A DNA stretch of 64,000 nucleotides. Origin: Paralvinella palmiformis (lineage: Eukaryota > Annelida > Polychaeta > Terebellida > Alvinellidae). The stretch spans positions 62,001 to 126,000 of the forward strand of contig JAODUP010000054.1 of NCBI GenBank assembly GCA_025642065.1, given 5' to 3'. Below are positions 24,379 through 35,855 of the stretch, in pieces. Below the pieces are notes generated by a model. The model was not told the DNA's origin and made no database searches. It was given only the letters and a program-made list of their open reading frames with translations. Made by a program: the position numbers and the translations under genes. Numbering within the stretch: the first letter of the stretch is position 1; each line of letters begins with the position of its first letter.

Positions 24379-24779
24379 TTCATATTCATCAGTGTGATCA
24401 CATTAGAACTTTGTTTGGGTTGGATATTATTTGGGAATGTACGTGTATTTTATTTGAGGAAGGGGTTAGTTAAGTGTATGTAAACTTATCTGCTAAATAA
24501 GTGAACAGTTGGCTTGATAAATCTTTTAAATTTGTATTACGGTATATTGTTGAATGTGTTAAAGTGACAGCCATGTGACAGCTATATTGTTATGATATTT
24601 CGCGAAAGAGGGCGTTTATACAGTTTTTCTTCTTCAAATTTAGCTCCATAATTTCAAATTAAGCTTGGTTATATACTTGTATAATCTGTTCCTTATATTA
24701 TTTTGGTTCCTCTGTCTAAATTATATCTGTTGCCCGTGTAAAGGTTTCAACACACCTTCATCTACACACTTGCGTGTGT

Positions 24780-24836
24780 ACGTGCGCGCACGCACGCACG
24801 CACACGCACACACACACACACACACATATATATATA
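24780..24836. repeat. Compound CG/CA/TA microsatellite
   Basis: GCGCGCACGCACGCACG followed by CA and TA runs. It has the same composition order as the block 460 bp upstream. Confidence 0.95.
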
Positions 24837-25198
24837 ACTAAAACCCACTATATTATATTAACTACACCAGTATATATAGCACTAAGCAGGAGCATGCACG
24901 CAGAAGTTTGGCATCACTTATCTCTCAACGTTCATATTCCTCCGAATAGTTAAAATTTCATGGCCTGCGTGTCGTGTCGCGATATATCTTTTCAATTCTC
25001 TTCAATTTTCCATCTGATATGAGTCTCACTTGGTTGGTGATGTAGCTGGTTTCCTCGTACAACAGATATAAGCAGATATACAGTTGGACTCGGAAAAGCC
25101 ATGAGGATGCCCTCTGCAGTTCAGTCTGTAATACCAGCCTTCAACGTCATTGTTCGTGCGAATGTTTTGAAAATACAAGCTTCAGCTCTCTGGTGTCC

Positions 25199-25222
25199 AC
25201 ACACACACACACACACACACAC
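25199..25222. repeat. (CA)12 microsatellite
   Basis: Twelve uninterrupted CA units. Confidence 0.95.
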
Positions 25223-25384
25223 TGTTCATATAAGCTCACACTGACTGAGAATTTTACACGCGGACTGGAACGGCTTTTCTTTGCCTCAACTTTAATAGCC
25301 GTTTTCTCAAATTTAAGATTTATAAAAAGAAAAAAAAATTTGAACAATTGACAAATAATAAACCATTATAAATCTATATATAAT

Positions 25385-26835
25385 AATAATGTATATTTAA
25401 TAAAGCGCCCTTACTAGCAGGAACCATTCAAAGGCGCTGTACAAATAATATTTAATATAATAATACCCCAAATAATATGTCTGTAAAAAAACCTGTAGGT
25501 GATTTAAAAGATAATAATTATTTATCTGTGAAAGCGACCTTGAACAGGTGTGTTTTAGAACAGATTTAAAATTTTCCAGAGACGACGCATTTCTAATATC
25601 CGCCGGCAACTTATTCCACAAAGTGGGGGGCTGCAACACTAAACGCACAATCACCATATGACTTGAGCCGAGACACTGGCACCTGCAATAGTATCTGACT
25701 GGATGACCTGAATTTTCGAGATGACTTTAATGGACTCCAGTTTACACAGGTATTCTGGTGCCATATCATTAATAGATTTATAAGTTATTAATAAAATTTT
25801 GAAATGAATACGCTGTCTAACAGGTAGCCAATGTAGTTTATGAAGAATTGGGATGACTTGATCATATTTTCAAGTATTTGTCACTATGCGAGCTGCACTA
25901 TTCTCAATTCACTGAAAGCGATTAATGTTATAAATAGATATGCCATATAACAGGGAGTTACAATAGTTTATACAAGATGTAACAAAGACATAGACTACAA
26001 TTACAAGTGATTCCTGTGTCAAGAATGCTTTTAAGCAGTGGATGTTCTTAAGATGGTAGTAGGCAGTTCGGCATACTGGTGTGACACGTTCATACATGTT
26101 AGTTAATACATTGGTAAAAAATATCCCTTAGATTTTTTACTGACCCATTAGGGGTAATCGAAGATGCACCCATCTGTAATGCTGGTGTCTTTAGGGATTT
26201 AACACAATGTGGTGATGCCAAATATAAAATATTTGTTTTATTATCATTTAGTTTTAGAAGATTTTGAGTCATTCATAGCCGAATATCAGCAATACAATGT
26301 TCTAAATTCTTCAAGGAAGAGGAGAAATTTAACTCATTGTCAGGATCCAGTGATATATACAGCTGTTTGTCATCAGCATACAAGTGATATTTAATCCCAC
26401 ATCGCTGCGCAATGATCCCAAGGGGACGGGTATACATTGTGAAATCCAGAGGACCAAGAACTGAACTCTGTGGTACACCAGATAAGAAAAACTGAACATC
26501 AGATAAAATACCATGAACAGACACTCTCTGGGAGCGTTGTTCCAAATAGGATCGAAACCATTCAAGTACTTTACCTGACAGACCAAATATGTATTTTAAC
26601 CTAGAGAAAAGTACATTATGGTCAACTGTATCAAATGCAGCAGACAGGTCCAGAAGAACAAGTATTACTGGCTTACTTTGAGACATCATAATATCATTTT
26701 TCACCCAAACCAAGGCTGTTTCAGTGCTGTGACCAGTTTTATAGGCAGACTGTAGTGATTCCTTATAGATAGTCTGTAATGACTTGATTCGATTTGCATC
26801 TGTATGTCTTCTGTTTAGGTGTCGGTGTTCGATCT
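25385..26835 (-). mobile_element. CR1/L2-like LINE, RT through 3' end
   Basis: Read on the minus strand from 26835: LQSAYKTGHSTETALVWVKN, LLDLSAAFDTVDHNVLFSRL, GVPQSSVLGPL, YHLYADDKQLY (catalytic YADD), then TSCINYCNSLLYG, HKLHWLPVRQRIHFKILL and the C-terminal LWNKLPADIRNASSLENF. The 3' tail ends in TATTATTATT-like simple sequence near 25385. Stops interrupt the frame between the RT and the end. The endonuclease half is missing (5' truncation). It is the best copy of the family also present at 12626-13060. Confidence 0.9.
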
Positions 26836-27116
26836 GTGCTATTAATTAATGTTTAGGAATACTATAGTTATATGAATAAATTGTACAACTCAAGTGCTGT
26901 GTTGTTTAGGATTTTAATCATTTCAAAATAAAAGCATGAACTTAATGATAAAATGTTTATACATTAGACTAATATATTTTATTGATAGTGACCGATGACA
27001 CATTTTCTAAAGAATAGTGTTTTCTTTAATAATGTACACATTTTTATATTACGGAAAGGGTGACATGAAATAGGAGTTATTAAAAGATGTTTCAAAAGAC
27101 AAAAGAAATCTGGTGG
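26836..27116. other. Short AT-rich spacer
   Basis: Nothing recognised. Confidence 0.4.
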
Positions 27117-27400
27117 TGGGATCTCGCCCATCTTCGCAAGTGTAAACATAAACCAAAAACAATGAAAACAGACTACAAATTATAATTATATTTTTTTAAA
27201 CGGGGAACATGACTTGAATTATAATACATTTAAACTTTCATGTATTTTGTGAATATATGTATTTAAAACAGCGTTCATATTTTCTCTGTACATGTGAGAT
27301 GTATGGCGCTCTCGCCCAACAGAAATGATCATTTATGACGATCTCGCCCGGGCGATCTCGCCGGGGCGAAATCGACTTAGGGCGAGATCGCCAACTTCCG
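27117..27400. repeat. Cluster of GGGCGAGA/TCTCGCCC motifs with inverted repeat
   Basis: TCTCGCC or its complement occurs at about 27122, 27310, 27343 and 27354, with GGCGAAATCG and GGGCGAGATCG at 27365-27390. CGATCTCGCCC (27339-27349) and GGGCGAGATCG (27380-27390) form a perfect 11-bp inverted repeat. The patch is CpG-rich inside AT-rich DNA. It may be a transposon end or a decayed satellite; identity unknown. Confidence 0.55.
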
Positions 27401-27649
27401 TCTCCTGTATTGTTCTTTTGTTTTATTTCTGGTGTGCTACACGTAAAAATTGGTTGTACTATTTAGTCCTAGTTTTACTTTCTTTTCGTCACTATTGGGA
27501 TAGTAAACAATGGTTTGTCATGTTTGTGTTTAGCCTTTTACTTGTAATAATATAATAGATAGTTTAGAAAACATAGTAATGCTTCTTTTATTGATGTTTA
27601 TATCATTATATATTCGAATATAATCTAATTATTAATTTTTGTCTAATAT

Positions 27650-27975
27650 GTTGTATATACTAATCTAGATCTAGATCTATCAATAGTATCATTCTATGGC
27701 ATCAAGTTCCGGATTTCTGAATTAGACCTAGATCTATAAACTGGACTAGATCTAGCCTATAATTCTAGAGGTCTATACAGTATAGTCTACTATGTCTATA
27801 GAGTAGACCCTATAGTATAGAGTATAGTCTATCTATCTATACCTAGATTATCTACAGAGTAGAATATAGACTAGATAGTAGATCAAGATTCTAGATCTAG
27901 TTGAGTCTAGTAGTAGACTGTAGTAGATCTAGACCTACTCGCCTAGACACCCTAAAATGATTAAATCTAGACTCT
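27650..27975. repeat. CTAGATC-rich degenerate simple repeat
   Basis: About 325 bp built almost entirely from CTAGATCTAG, TAGTCTA and CTATAGAG variants, with many BglII- and XbaI-type palindromes. It reads as a mutated satellite or cryptic simple repeat of the TCTAGA type. Confidence 0.8.
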
Positions 27976-28411
27976 ATATTATAATACTTTATTAATAGTA
28001 ACTAGATTTAAGTAAGTTTAAAGATACACTTATTAACTACAGTCAAAGTGGTGAGTGAAGTGTACAATTTTCTAGATGTAGTAAAAAATTATATTTATGA
28101 GTCTATTGCACTCTAAATTTGTTTCCCAAAACATATAGACAACACTACACAGTCAAATCTAATTCTGTGAAGCAATAATTATTAACCTAATTAACAAATC
28201 AATATTTGAATTGAGGAATAGACTAAGAGTAAGACTGCGACACCAAGCGGAAAGTGACTGAAACTCATTGTTATGTTAAAAGCTGCTTATGCAGAATCTC
28301 GGATTACAAATCAAATGACCATCACACGTTTTTTCAACAACGAAAGCAAATGGACATTTTATTCCATTCAATCTTGTATATTTCCTAGATCTAACTTTTT
28401 AATTTGTTGTC
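27976..28411. other. Unassigned AT-rich sequence
   Basis: No ORF, repeat or RNA gene recognised. Confidence 0.4.
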
Positions 28412-28636
28412 TCACAGAGGTAGGAAAAGTGTTATATTTCTCCCATCTTTACATTCATTATTAAATACATGCAACATATCATCCAGCTCATTTGCATATG
28501 ATATAGCTGTATAAAGGCTGAATTTGATAAGCCGTGCACCCATCTCATTTCTCCCAGTAACTCGATGTGGGCAGCAGATACTCATGAGTATGATTACATA
28601 CATCCTGTACTTAACCATCCCCATGATTACCAGCAA
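28412..28636 (-). other. Unidentified protein-like ORF
   Basis: A 74-codon minus-strand ORF with a protein-like composition (ICCPHRVTGRNEMGARL, ISYANELDDMLHVFNNECKD). No family is recognised. Its 5' end reaches close to the 106-bp direct repeat. It could be an exon or transposon scrap. Confidence 0.2.
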
Positions 28637-28652
28637 AACAATGTATCATTAT

Positions 28653-28758
28653 AAAACCTGACCAGTTATAAAAATGTAAACAAATTAACCAAAGAACCTG
28701 AAATGTGACTGAAATATCTAGAGAACCGTGTTTTGGAAATTTCTTTATATGAAAATAG
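28653..28758. repeat. 106-bp direct repeat, copy 1
   Basis: Matches 28997-29102 with one mismatch in 106 bases. The copies start 344 bp apart. They begin AAAACCTGACCAG and end TATGAAAATAG. The intervening 238 bp is not itself duplicated within view. Confidence 0.95.
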
Positions 28759-28965
28759 TTTTTTTACTCTTGTAGAGTAAAGTATCTATGAGACTGGCTG
28801 ATATATGTAAATAAACCAGTGACTGCAATAGTTACTAGGCTGAGCCCATGAACAGGTATGGTAACAAGGATGGCTAAGCTGGAGCATCTGCGACCTGACT
28901 AATTTGGATCAAGATGGCTACATAATCAGTGCTAAGGAAAAACTTTTAAAACTGTGTGACATTAT

Positions 28966-28994
28966 GTCCTATGTTAATGGTCTTAACATAGGAC
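28966..28994. repeat. Perfect 12-bp hairpin before direct-repeat copy 2
   Basis: Arm GTCCTATGTTAA (28966-28977), loop TGGTC, arm TTAACATAGGAC (28983-28994). It ends 2 nt before the second copy of the direct repeat. Confidence 0.95.
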
Positions 28995-28996
28995 AA

Positions 28997-29102
28997 AAAA
29001 CCTGACCAGTTATAAAAATGTAAACAAATTAACCAAAGAACCTGAAATGTGACTGAAATATCTAGAGAACCGTGTTTTGGAAATTCCTTTATATGAAAAT
29101 AG
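28997..29102. repeat. 106-bp direct repeat, copy 2
   Basis: Partner of 28653-28758, one mismatch. Directly follows the hairpin at 28966-28994. Confidence 0.95.
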
Positions 29103-30590
29103 CATTCAATATACTTCGGTCCTTGCAAAATACGATGAAAATGTTATGAACTGACTTGGTAATGTTAATTCCAGTGTATGTTCAGTACAGGCGTGTATGT
29201 TGCTAAAATAAGGATAGATGATTGTTGAATGGTCTTCAGACATTTAAACTGACGTTATAGTGACAATTGTCGGACTGGCAACATCACACGTCAGTCAAAC
29301 TGACGTGTCACACATTTTTTCTTAACACTGCATGATCTTTGCACATATGTGACATCAAAGCACATGATTGTCCTCCTCCCCCACCCTCCAATAATTTGGA
29401 ATATTTTATTATATCTGAACTGTGCCTTTAATGTTGTTATCTTAGTGAACATTTTGAAGAGAAAAATATTATAGCAACCTCTAAAACTTTGTGTGCCAAA
29501 TTTATTTTAACATTTATACACAAATGTCCGGTGCATGTTTCTAATAATGTTTAGTGATAATTTATCAACAGAAAATTATTCTCTCTGGTTTAGTCTCCTT
29601 CTAACCAGCAAAGTATAAGAGGTGGGAAAATGTCTGTAGGCCAAAAATACACCTTGAAGTTGGCAGTTTTTAACACCATACTGGAAGTATACAGCTGTAA
29701 CATGACTTACAGGTAATGGTGTTATTGTTGTAGGAACTAAAATATTTACCTACATTTTTTGCCTTGTTTTATATTAAGCTGGGATAACCATTGTCTGATT
29801 TAGTTTTCCCTTTGTTGATCAGATTTATATGCTAGCTTATATAAAAGGTATAGTAATAATTGATATAGATCATTTAAATGGCTTTAAAAATAACATGTTT
29901 ACTATGAAATAATTTTGATCAGGCCTAATACTTCATAGGTAATTGTTGATGACTTGATTGCTGACTTGTTTATGTATTCCAAATAATTATTCAACAGTAT
30001 ACAGATATGCCATTTATATACATAAACTAGGAAAGTGTTGAAAAAAAGATGAGAAGCACTGTCCTTATATTCAGAACATTCCTCATAAAACAAATAAATA
30101 AAGATTACATACAGAAAAATACACACAAACATGGTTATTGTGGATACTTTGCTACCTTTTGTCATTTATATTTTTTGGATAGAGGAAAAAAACACAATCA
30201 TGTATGTTGTGGATGCTTTACTCCAATGTTTATTATACATGCAACTAAAATTGATACTAAATGTTTTATGTACAATAAATGAAAGGTTTTAATTTCTGTA
30301 AAACGTAGATATTTTGATAATTAATGTGTTTACCACTTGAAAAATGTTGTGCCTTCATTCTTTGATATAAATTTGCTGGATAGTTCTAGAACACCAATGA
30401 CTGCCCCCCTCTCCCTTCGATTATATTACATCTAAACAACATAAATATATACATGGGCGAGATATCGAGATACAATGTTAGATAATATTATTATGTCCGA
30501 TATAAATTCAGTATTAGTCTGTAATATTCCGCTAATTGTTCTGTATCATGCTGAAACAGTTCTGACAAAGTTTTCGAGTTGAAATCTTAG
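29103..30590. other. Unassigned spacer
   Basis: No gene recognised. It contains a 9-bp hairpin ACACGTCAG/CTGACGTGT with loop TCAAA near 29287-29309. ORFs of up to 87 codons at 29902-30282 lack motifs. Confidence 0.4.
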
Positions 30591-32060
30591 TCTAAGATGC
30601 TGAGATATGGGACATCACAGTAGAACATGTCGTTCACTTTGGATACCTTTATTACACAGGCAGATTCTTAGTTCAAATGGAATTCGTGCCCAACAGCCTG
30701 TTTCCACTTGAATTTGGTGTGGACTCAATCGCATTCTGGTCAAAAGCTATGCGATCTGATTCACTGATGGTAAGCAGTTTCAATGCCTTACTTTGTCTGT
30801 CCACTGCCATTCTCTTTGCATTTGTTTGACCTGTTTCTAAGTAAACTAGGTCATTACAGGTTGACAGACTGATAACATGTTTTAGTGTATTGTTTTATGG
30901 TGCTTCCACACTGCGGAGGTCATTTGTTAACCATGTCTCACATGAGTAAAGTATGGCAGTGTTCAGGACACTGCTCCATACTTTATATTTTATTGTGTAT
31001 GGACATTCAATGTTTTTCGTAACAAAAGAGTAGAATTTTCTAACATAGAGTGCCTTGCTGGTGATTTGGTCTTTGACTTGATCTGCTATGGGCTGATTAG
31101 ATATTAAGGCGCCAAGATACATACATACTTGTTTGTTTTGGAGATAGACACATTTTGTAGGTTGAAGGGGGCCTCGTCATTACTATTTAAAGTGAGGTAC
31201 TATGATTTGGTAGGGTGTAAGATCATACCTATGTCATCTGCACAGTTGTTCAACAGTTTGAGCTTGGTGTGGAGTTTTTCTCTTGATGTAGCAAATACAA
31301 TAGTGTCATCCATGAGCAGGAGATGTAGGTTTCTAAGCCAGTCATCAGGTCCAAAAGTGTCAACGGTTGGGTCGATATAAGCAGTTAAGTGATTGTAACT
31401 ACTGCTTCCACCTTGTTTTACTGCAAATGTGGTGGTGAATTTGTTATTTCCGATCAGTTCCGTTGATGGCATGGATTGTTGTACGGCTTGTAAAAACATG
31501 CATCCTTTGTGATCTAAATACTCTATTAGTTTCAGTCTGTTTACTTTTTCATATGCTTTCTGGTAGTCTATGAAAGTGATGTATAGTACCTTCCTGGTCT
31601 TTCTGGCAATGTCAATTAAGAATGGCACTGTAAAGATCTGTTCTTCACAGCCTCTGCCTGGCTGAGCACCTACCTCGGGGTGTACCACAAAGAGAAATGG
31701 TTGCTTAGTACCGTACCATATCAGATAACTTTGGTATAGCAGATAGGATGCTGATACCTCAGTAATTGTTATGATCATCCTTAGTACCTTTCTTGAAGTG
31801 TCAAGAGGATGAGCCAAGTTAATGGCAACTTTTTCAGTATTCCTGGTGTTATTTCAGCTGTATCAACTGCTTTATTCGGTTTATGTGCACATCACTCAAT
31901 TTCTTTCAGTCATATTGGGTCATCTAGTACAGCGATGTAACGGTATTCATGTGGGATGTATTGTTGTGGGTGAATCACATTTCTTGGATTTAGCAGTGTT
32001 TGAAAGTGAGAGCAGAATTCAGCATCTGTGGATTTTTCTGTTTCATTTTATACAGAAATG
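30591..32060 (-). mobile_element. Second LINE family, degenerate RT
   Basis: Minus strand from about 32060: FCSHFQTLLNPRNVIHPQ (linker), then HPEVGAQPGRGCEEQIF, VLYITFIDYQKAYEKVNR, VKQGGSSSYN, LLLMDDTIVFATSREKLH (catalytic motif MDD rather than YADD), CADDIGMILHPTKS. After a frame break come YLGALISNQPIADQVKD, YKVWSSVLNTAILYSCETW and a tail with KALKLLTISESDRIAF. It differs clearly from the CR1/L2-like copies; the clade is not assigned. Several short deletions in RT make it inactive. Confidence 0.85.
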
Positions 32061-32623
32061 TGTCACTCCCTAAAAATGCTGGCCCAGTAACATAAGGCAA
32101 GCATTACCAACTTGAAACAGTTTCTCAGGATATTGACAATTTGGACAGTGGCATATATCCTCAGTACCATATCAATAATGGCCTATTACTGTGTTGTATA
32201 TTGGTAAAACATGATGATACAGGTACTACCCAGATATTGAACTGTTGTAATTTACTAAAATCAAAATGTCATCAGTTTGCTATCTACACTATACATGTAT
32301 GTGTATATTTACATCTACTAATAATGAATAATAAAATTAAATACCAAAAAGTCTTTATTTTATAATGTAGAGTAACAACATTGTGTTGATTTTGGTATGA
32401 TTTTATATATGTGTGTACATATATTGCATGTTTTAGAAGACTACATAATTGGTATTACTAATGTATATATATATATATATACAATGCAGAACAGTACTGA
32501 AGTGCCTATGTTCATATACATTAAGTATTCAGAGCACACACAAAATCCAATTGATATACATTTCAGCAGTTCTTTTCTTGTTCTGTTCATCTAGGTTCTA
32601 TGATGCTGTTTGCTAAGTGAATT
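32061..32623. other. Upstream region of the ASB-type gene
   Basis: AT-rich, with a short TA run at 32463-32480. The promoter and 5' UTR of the ankyrin/SOCS gene should lie here. No specific element was recognised. A CTAG acceptor-like site at 32591-32594 could join an upstream non-coding exon. Confidence 0.4.
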
Positions 32624-33664
32624 ATGTCCCGATCAAGCCCAAGAGGTAACAGTGGTTGGATCAGTCGGCTGTGGTTTGCTGTAGAATACAATGACCAACA
32701 CAGTCTGAGGGCACTTCTTGCACAAGGAATCAACGTTAATCATGCGTTTAAGGAGGCTGGACATCGTCGTCATAATCAAACACCCCTCTTTATATCTGTT
32801 GCCAAGAACAACAGAGAACTGACAAACCTTCTCCTAAATGCTGGATCTGACATTGAATATGCTGATTCATGTGGTGAGACTGTGTTATTCATGGCTGTCA
32901 GGCATGGTAAGATGCCAATGGTACGTTTGCTAGTCAATCATGGAGCCAACATCAACCATCAGAATAAGAAAGGGGAGAGTGTGTTGTTCGATGCAGTGAA
33001 GTTTGGTAGGAAGGATACATTAGACTATTTACTGTCAGTTGGCGCGGACACTGATTTACAGAATGAGGATGGTGCCACACCTTTGTTGCTGGCTTTGGAA
33101 CTTTATGATAACACATGTCGTCTGAGGCATGTCACAACGAGAAGAACAGCTCCATCTAATCTTGGTGACATCATCAGTACTTTGATCCCACTGTGTTCAG
33201 ATATCAACCACCAGCACCCAAACTGGGGTTCACCATTACGGATAGCTTTGGCTGTTGAAACTAATTATTTCCGTGACAGTCTTCGCTTGTCTAAGATGCT
33301 TCTGCAGCATGGAGCAATTCCTGACCGTTTGTTCTTTCTGCGTTTTGGTGGATTGAATGCTTCAACTAGTAAACCAGGCTCAGAGTTCTTTACAGAAAAA
33401 TTCTTTAACTTAGCTCTAGCTGCTGGAGCAAGCTTACAAAGAGAGAAGACTTGGTTGATAACTGTTCTGGCTGAGATGCCACAAGAATTAGCACCATACG
33501 AGCAGTTGTTCAATGATTTGCTTGAAAAATCAATGTCGCCACCATCCCTCCAAAACAGCTGCCTTATATATATAAGAAAAACCTTGCATGGAAGGTTGTG
33601 GTTAAAAATAGACACCCTTCCTTTACCAGAGACAATCAAAGATTGTTTAAAGTTGAAGTTTTAA
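32624..33664 (+). CDS. Ankyrin-repeat and SOCS-box protein (ASB family), single exon
   Basis: 346 residues. The ATG is preceded at once by an in-frame TGA, so the start is firm. Ankyrin repeats span roughly residues 15-240: TPLFISVAKNNRELTNLLLN, ETVLFMAVRHGKMPMVRLLV with NHGANINHQN, ESVLFDAVKFGRKDTLDYLL, a fifth TPLLLALELYD and a later SPLRIALAV/LLQHGAIPD unit. Residues ~308-346 form a SOCS box: SLQNSCLIYIRKTLHGRL then LPLPETIKDCLKL, with the BC-box Leu/Cys and Leu-Pro-Leu-Pro. ASB proteins are substrate receptors of Cullin5-Elongin BC ubiquitin ligases; the substrate cannot be told. No intron interrupts the coding part. It sits among dead transposons but is intact. Confidence 0.93.
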   Translation: MSRSSPRGNSGWISRLWFAVEYNDQHSLRALLAQGINVNHAFKEAGHRRHNQTPLFISVAKNNRELTNLLLNAGSDIEYADSCGETVLFMAVRHGKMPMVRLLVNHGANINHQNKKGESVLFDAVKFGRKDTLDYLLSVGADTDLQNEDGATPLLLALELYDNTCRLRHVTTRRTAPSNLGDIISTLIPLCSDINHQHPNWGSPLRIALAVETNYFRDSLRLSKMLLQHGAIPDRLFFLRFGGLNASTSKPGSEFFTEKFFNLALAAGASLQREKTWLITVLAEMPQELAPYEQLFNDLLEKSMSPPSLQNSCLIYIRKTLHGRLWLKIDTLPLPETIKDCLKLKF

Positions 33665-34504
33665 TCTGATGTATTACAAAAGCCAATGCGGAGAACAGGG
33701 AAGCATCTCTACAGAATGCTACAGTAATTGTCATCATGTTGATATATTATGCAGTGTGGATTATATTAGAAATATTAGTTGTAATTGCTGATTATCATCC
33801 TAATTTTCTATCACAGAAAAACCTTACCCTGTTTTAAGTCTTATTTCATAAAAGTCCATGAAAAAAGAGCTTCCTTCAACAATCTCATAAGTGTTAATTA
33901 TGCAAACAAGACTGCCAGAAAAGATTATCCTAAGCTTTGTCTTAGATCAATGTTAAGTTGATTATGAATAACAGGATTGCAACAAGCTTATTTCCAAATG
34001 TTATAGAGAAGGTGTTTAGTTACCTGTATGTTTGTAACTGCTTGTAGAAAGACATTCGTGTTTCTAATTTGTTTTTTTCTTCTAATGTTGAATGATATTT
34101 TGAATTGTTAGCAGTGATACATTTGTCAATAATTTTTAACTTAGGCAGCTATATTTCGGATACATGCTAAATTCATACTGATACATAATATTATTGTGTT
34201 TGATAGTAATCGTTTTCTATGTAAATGAGATGTCTCCTGCAGTGTGGTTTAATTAGAAGCTGTGCCTTGGAGTGAATTCCAACTTTCACTCTTGTCTCAT
34301 GGAGTCCATTTTCACAGAGTGCATTAAAATGTTAAGTGATATTTATATTGTCTTTGATACAGAAGTATTTTTAATGTATCTGTTTTGAGGGGCCACAGGT
34401 TGGATGTATACAGTTTCAGCAAATAAATGACTCATGTTTTACTGATCTTTTTGTATTTTGTAAGATTTATTTGTACAATAGATTTTGCAAGCCAATTCAA
34501 TAAA
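33665..34504 (+). terminator. 3' UTR and poly(A) signals of the ASB-type gene
   Basis: About 0.8 kb of AT-rich non-coding sequence follows the stop. AATAAA occurs at 34422-34427 and 34499-34504, either of which could end the transcript. Confidence 0.6.
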
Positions 34505-34596
34505 GATACAAATAATTTTCTTATTGGTTTCAAATTATTTTGTAATTTTAATTAACATAAGCTTCAGTAGGTAGGCCTACTTCTAATTTAACCTAA

Positions 34597-34690
34597 GGGG
34601 CGCCTCCGTGGTCTAATGGTAGCATTTTGGACCACAGATCACTACCACCGTGTTCAAATCTCGGCATGAGCATATCTGAAGGGTGTTGCA
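34597..34690 (+). mobile_element. tRNA-derived SINE head
   Basis: A box TGGTCTAATGG (34609-34619) and B box GTTCAAATC (34652-34660) match the internal Pol III promoter consensus exactly and are spaced as in a tRNA. The acceptor stem cannot pair properly, so this is a SINE rather than a working tRNA gene. The 3' body beyond about 34690 is not delimited. Confidence 0.7.
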
Positions 34691-34894
34691 TCTTTGATTT
34701 TGCTTCATTACCTTTAGAGGTTGTTTAGCCTACCATGTGCACAAAAGCGGCTGTGAAACATTAATCAACATCCTGATCCCATTATTGACCCATGAGCAGT
34801 TCCCTTAGATATACATTGCCATTCACTTATATTGTTGCCCAATTTTACTCGTTGTTCCCTATTACATTAATAGGTAAAGATTTGTTCATATTAA

Positions 34895-35045
34895 AGTAGA
34901 TATAGATATTCCACACGCATGAAGTTTGGCTATAATTAATTTGTATGGTATACAATCAAAAGCTCTGGATAAATCCATTAACAATACATAAACAGTCTTG
35001 CCTTCATCTAGAGATTTACTAAATTACAGTGTCCATTTTAACAAT
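34895..35045 (-). mobile_element. LINE RT fragment
   Basis: Minus-strand translation gives KTVYVLLMDLSRAFDCIPYK followed by LIIAKLHACG, the first RT blocks of a LINE (DLS.AFD motif). Only about 50 codons survive. Confidence 0.75.
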
Positions 35046-35855
35046 TTCTACTGTTCTAAGCTAAATAATTTGGACATGTGAGTATATTGTAGAGTCCTTC
35101 AGACCATAATGATTAGAATAGAGATGGTGAAAATGTAATTTAATCCCTATTATCGATGTGAAAGTTCATCCAAAATTATCCACATTTAGTGTTCCATATC
35201 ATACGATGGAAATGAGGATCAATAAATAAGTTGATAGACTACAGACATGATGGCAGAATGTGGTGTTGGTATTTGTCATGAAGGGAGCCACTCTAATTGA
35301 TTTTAAGAAGGGGGTACTATGTTGGTGGTAATGTTATTTCTCATGTTAGTTCCTTACATGTAATTGTCTTTTTCGTTGTTATGAATGCATCCACATCTAA
35401 ATATATTATGTTACAGTACAAGTTATGGCTGATTCAGATGTTAATTGTTGGCATTGAAGATTTTGAGAGATGGAAGGTGGGTTAACATAATTTCAAAAAA
35501 TTCATAAATTCTGCAAAAAGCTCCTAATACTCGCTTCCCCACATTATAAATAATTAAACATGTACGTAGATTGAACATAGCAACTTAGTATTTACTAATA
35601 AACTTAACATCCTACCCCATACAGAGAAAACAGAGCGCCTCCCCTCCCTGTGACATGAACAATTTAAACAGATTTGCACAGATCTTCGCAGTGCCAGTGC
35701 TAACGAAGCTTAACCTTCTGGGTTCAACATAGTTTTATATAAAAATTTTGTCGATAACAGACAGCGAATATCATTTTAGTTGGTATATTTTGAATATACA
35801 CCAACTGCATATGGTCTTTCATTTGTCTACCGTATCCTTTGTATCTATTTTCCAT
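35046..35855. other. Unassigned spacer
   Basis: No feature recognised. ORFs at 35297-35485 and 35724-35906 lack motifs, and the latter is antisense to LINE sequence. Confidence 0.4.

Larger units (their letters stand above)
24091..25384. other. Microsatellite-rich spacer
   Basis: No gene recognised. Three simple repeats lie here: (CA)(CG)(TA) at 24323-24375, (CG)(CA)(TA) at 24780-24836 and CA at 25199-25222. Confidence 0.6.

Noticed and set aside
33265..33639. 124-codon minus-strand ORF
   Set aside because: It is antisense to the ankyrin/SOCS gene, with no motifs.
34597..34690. Functional tRNA gene
   Set aside because: The acceptor stem does not pair, although the A and B boxes are good.
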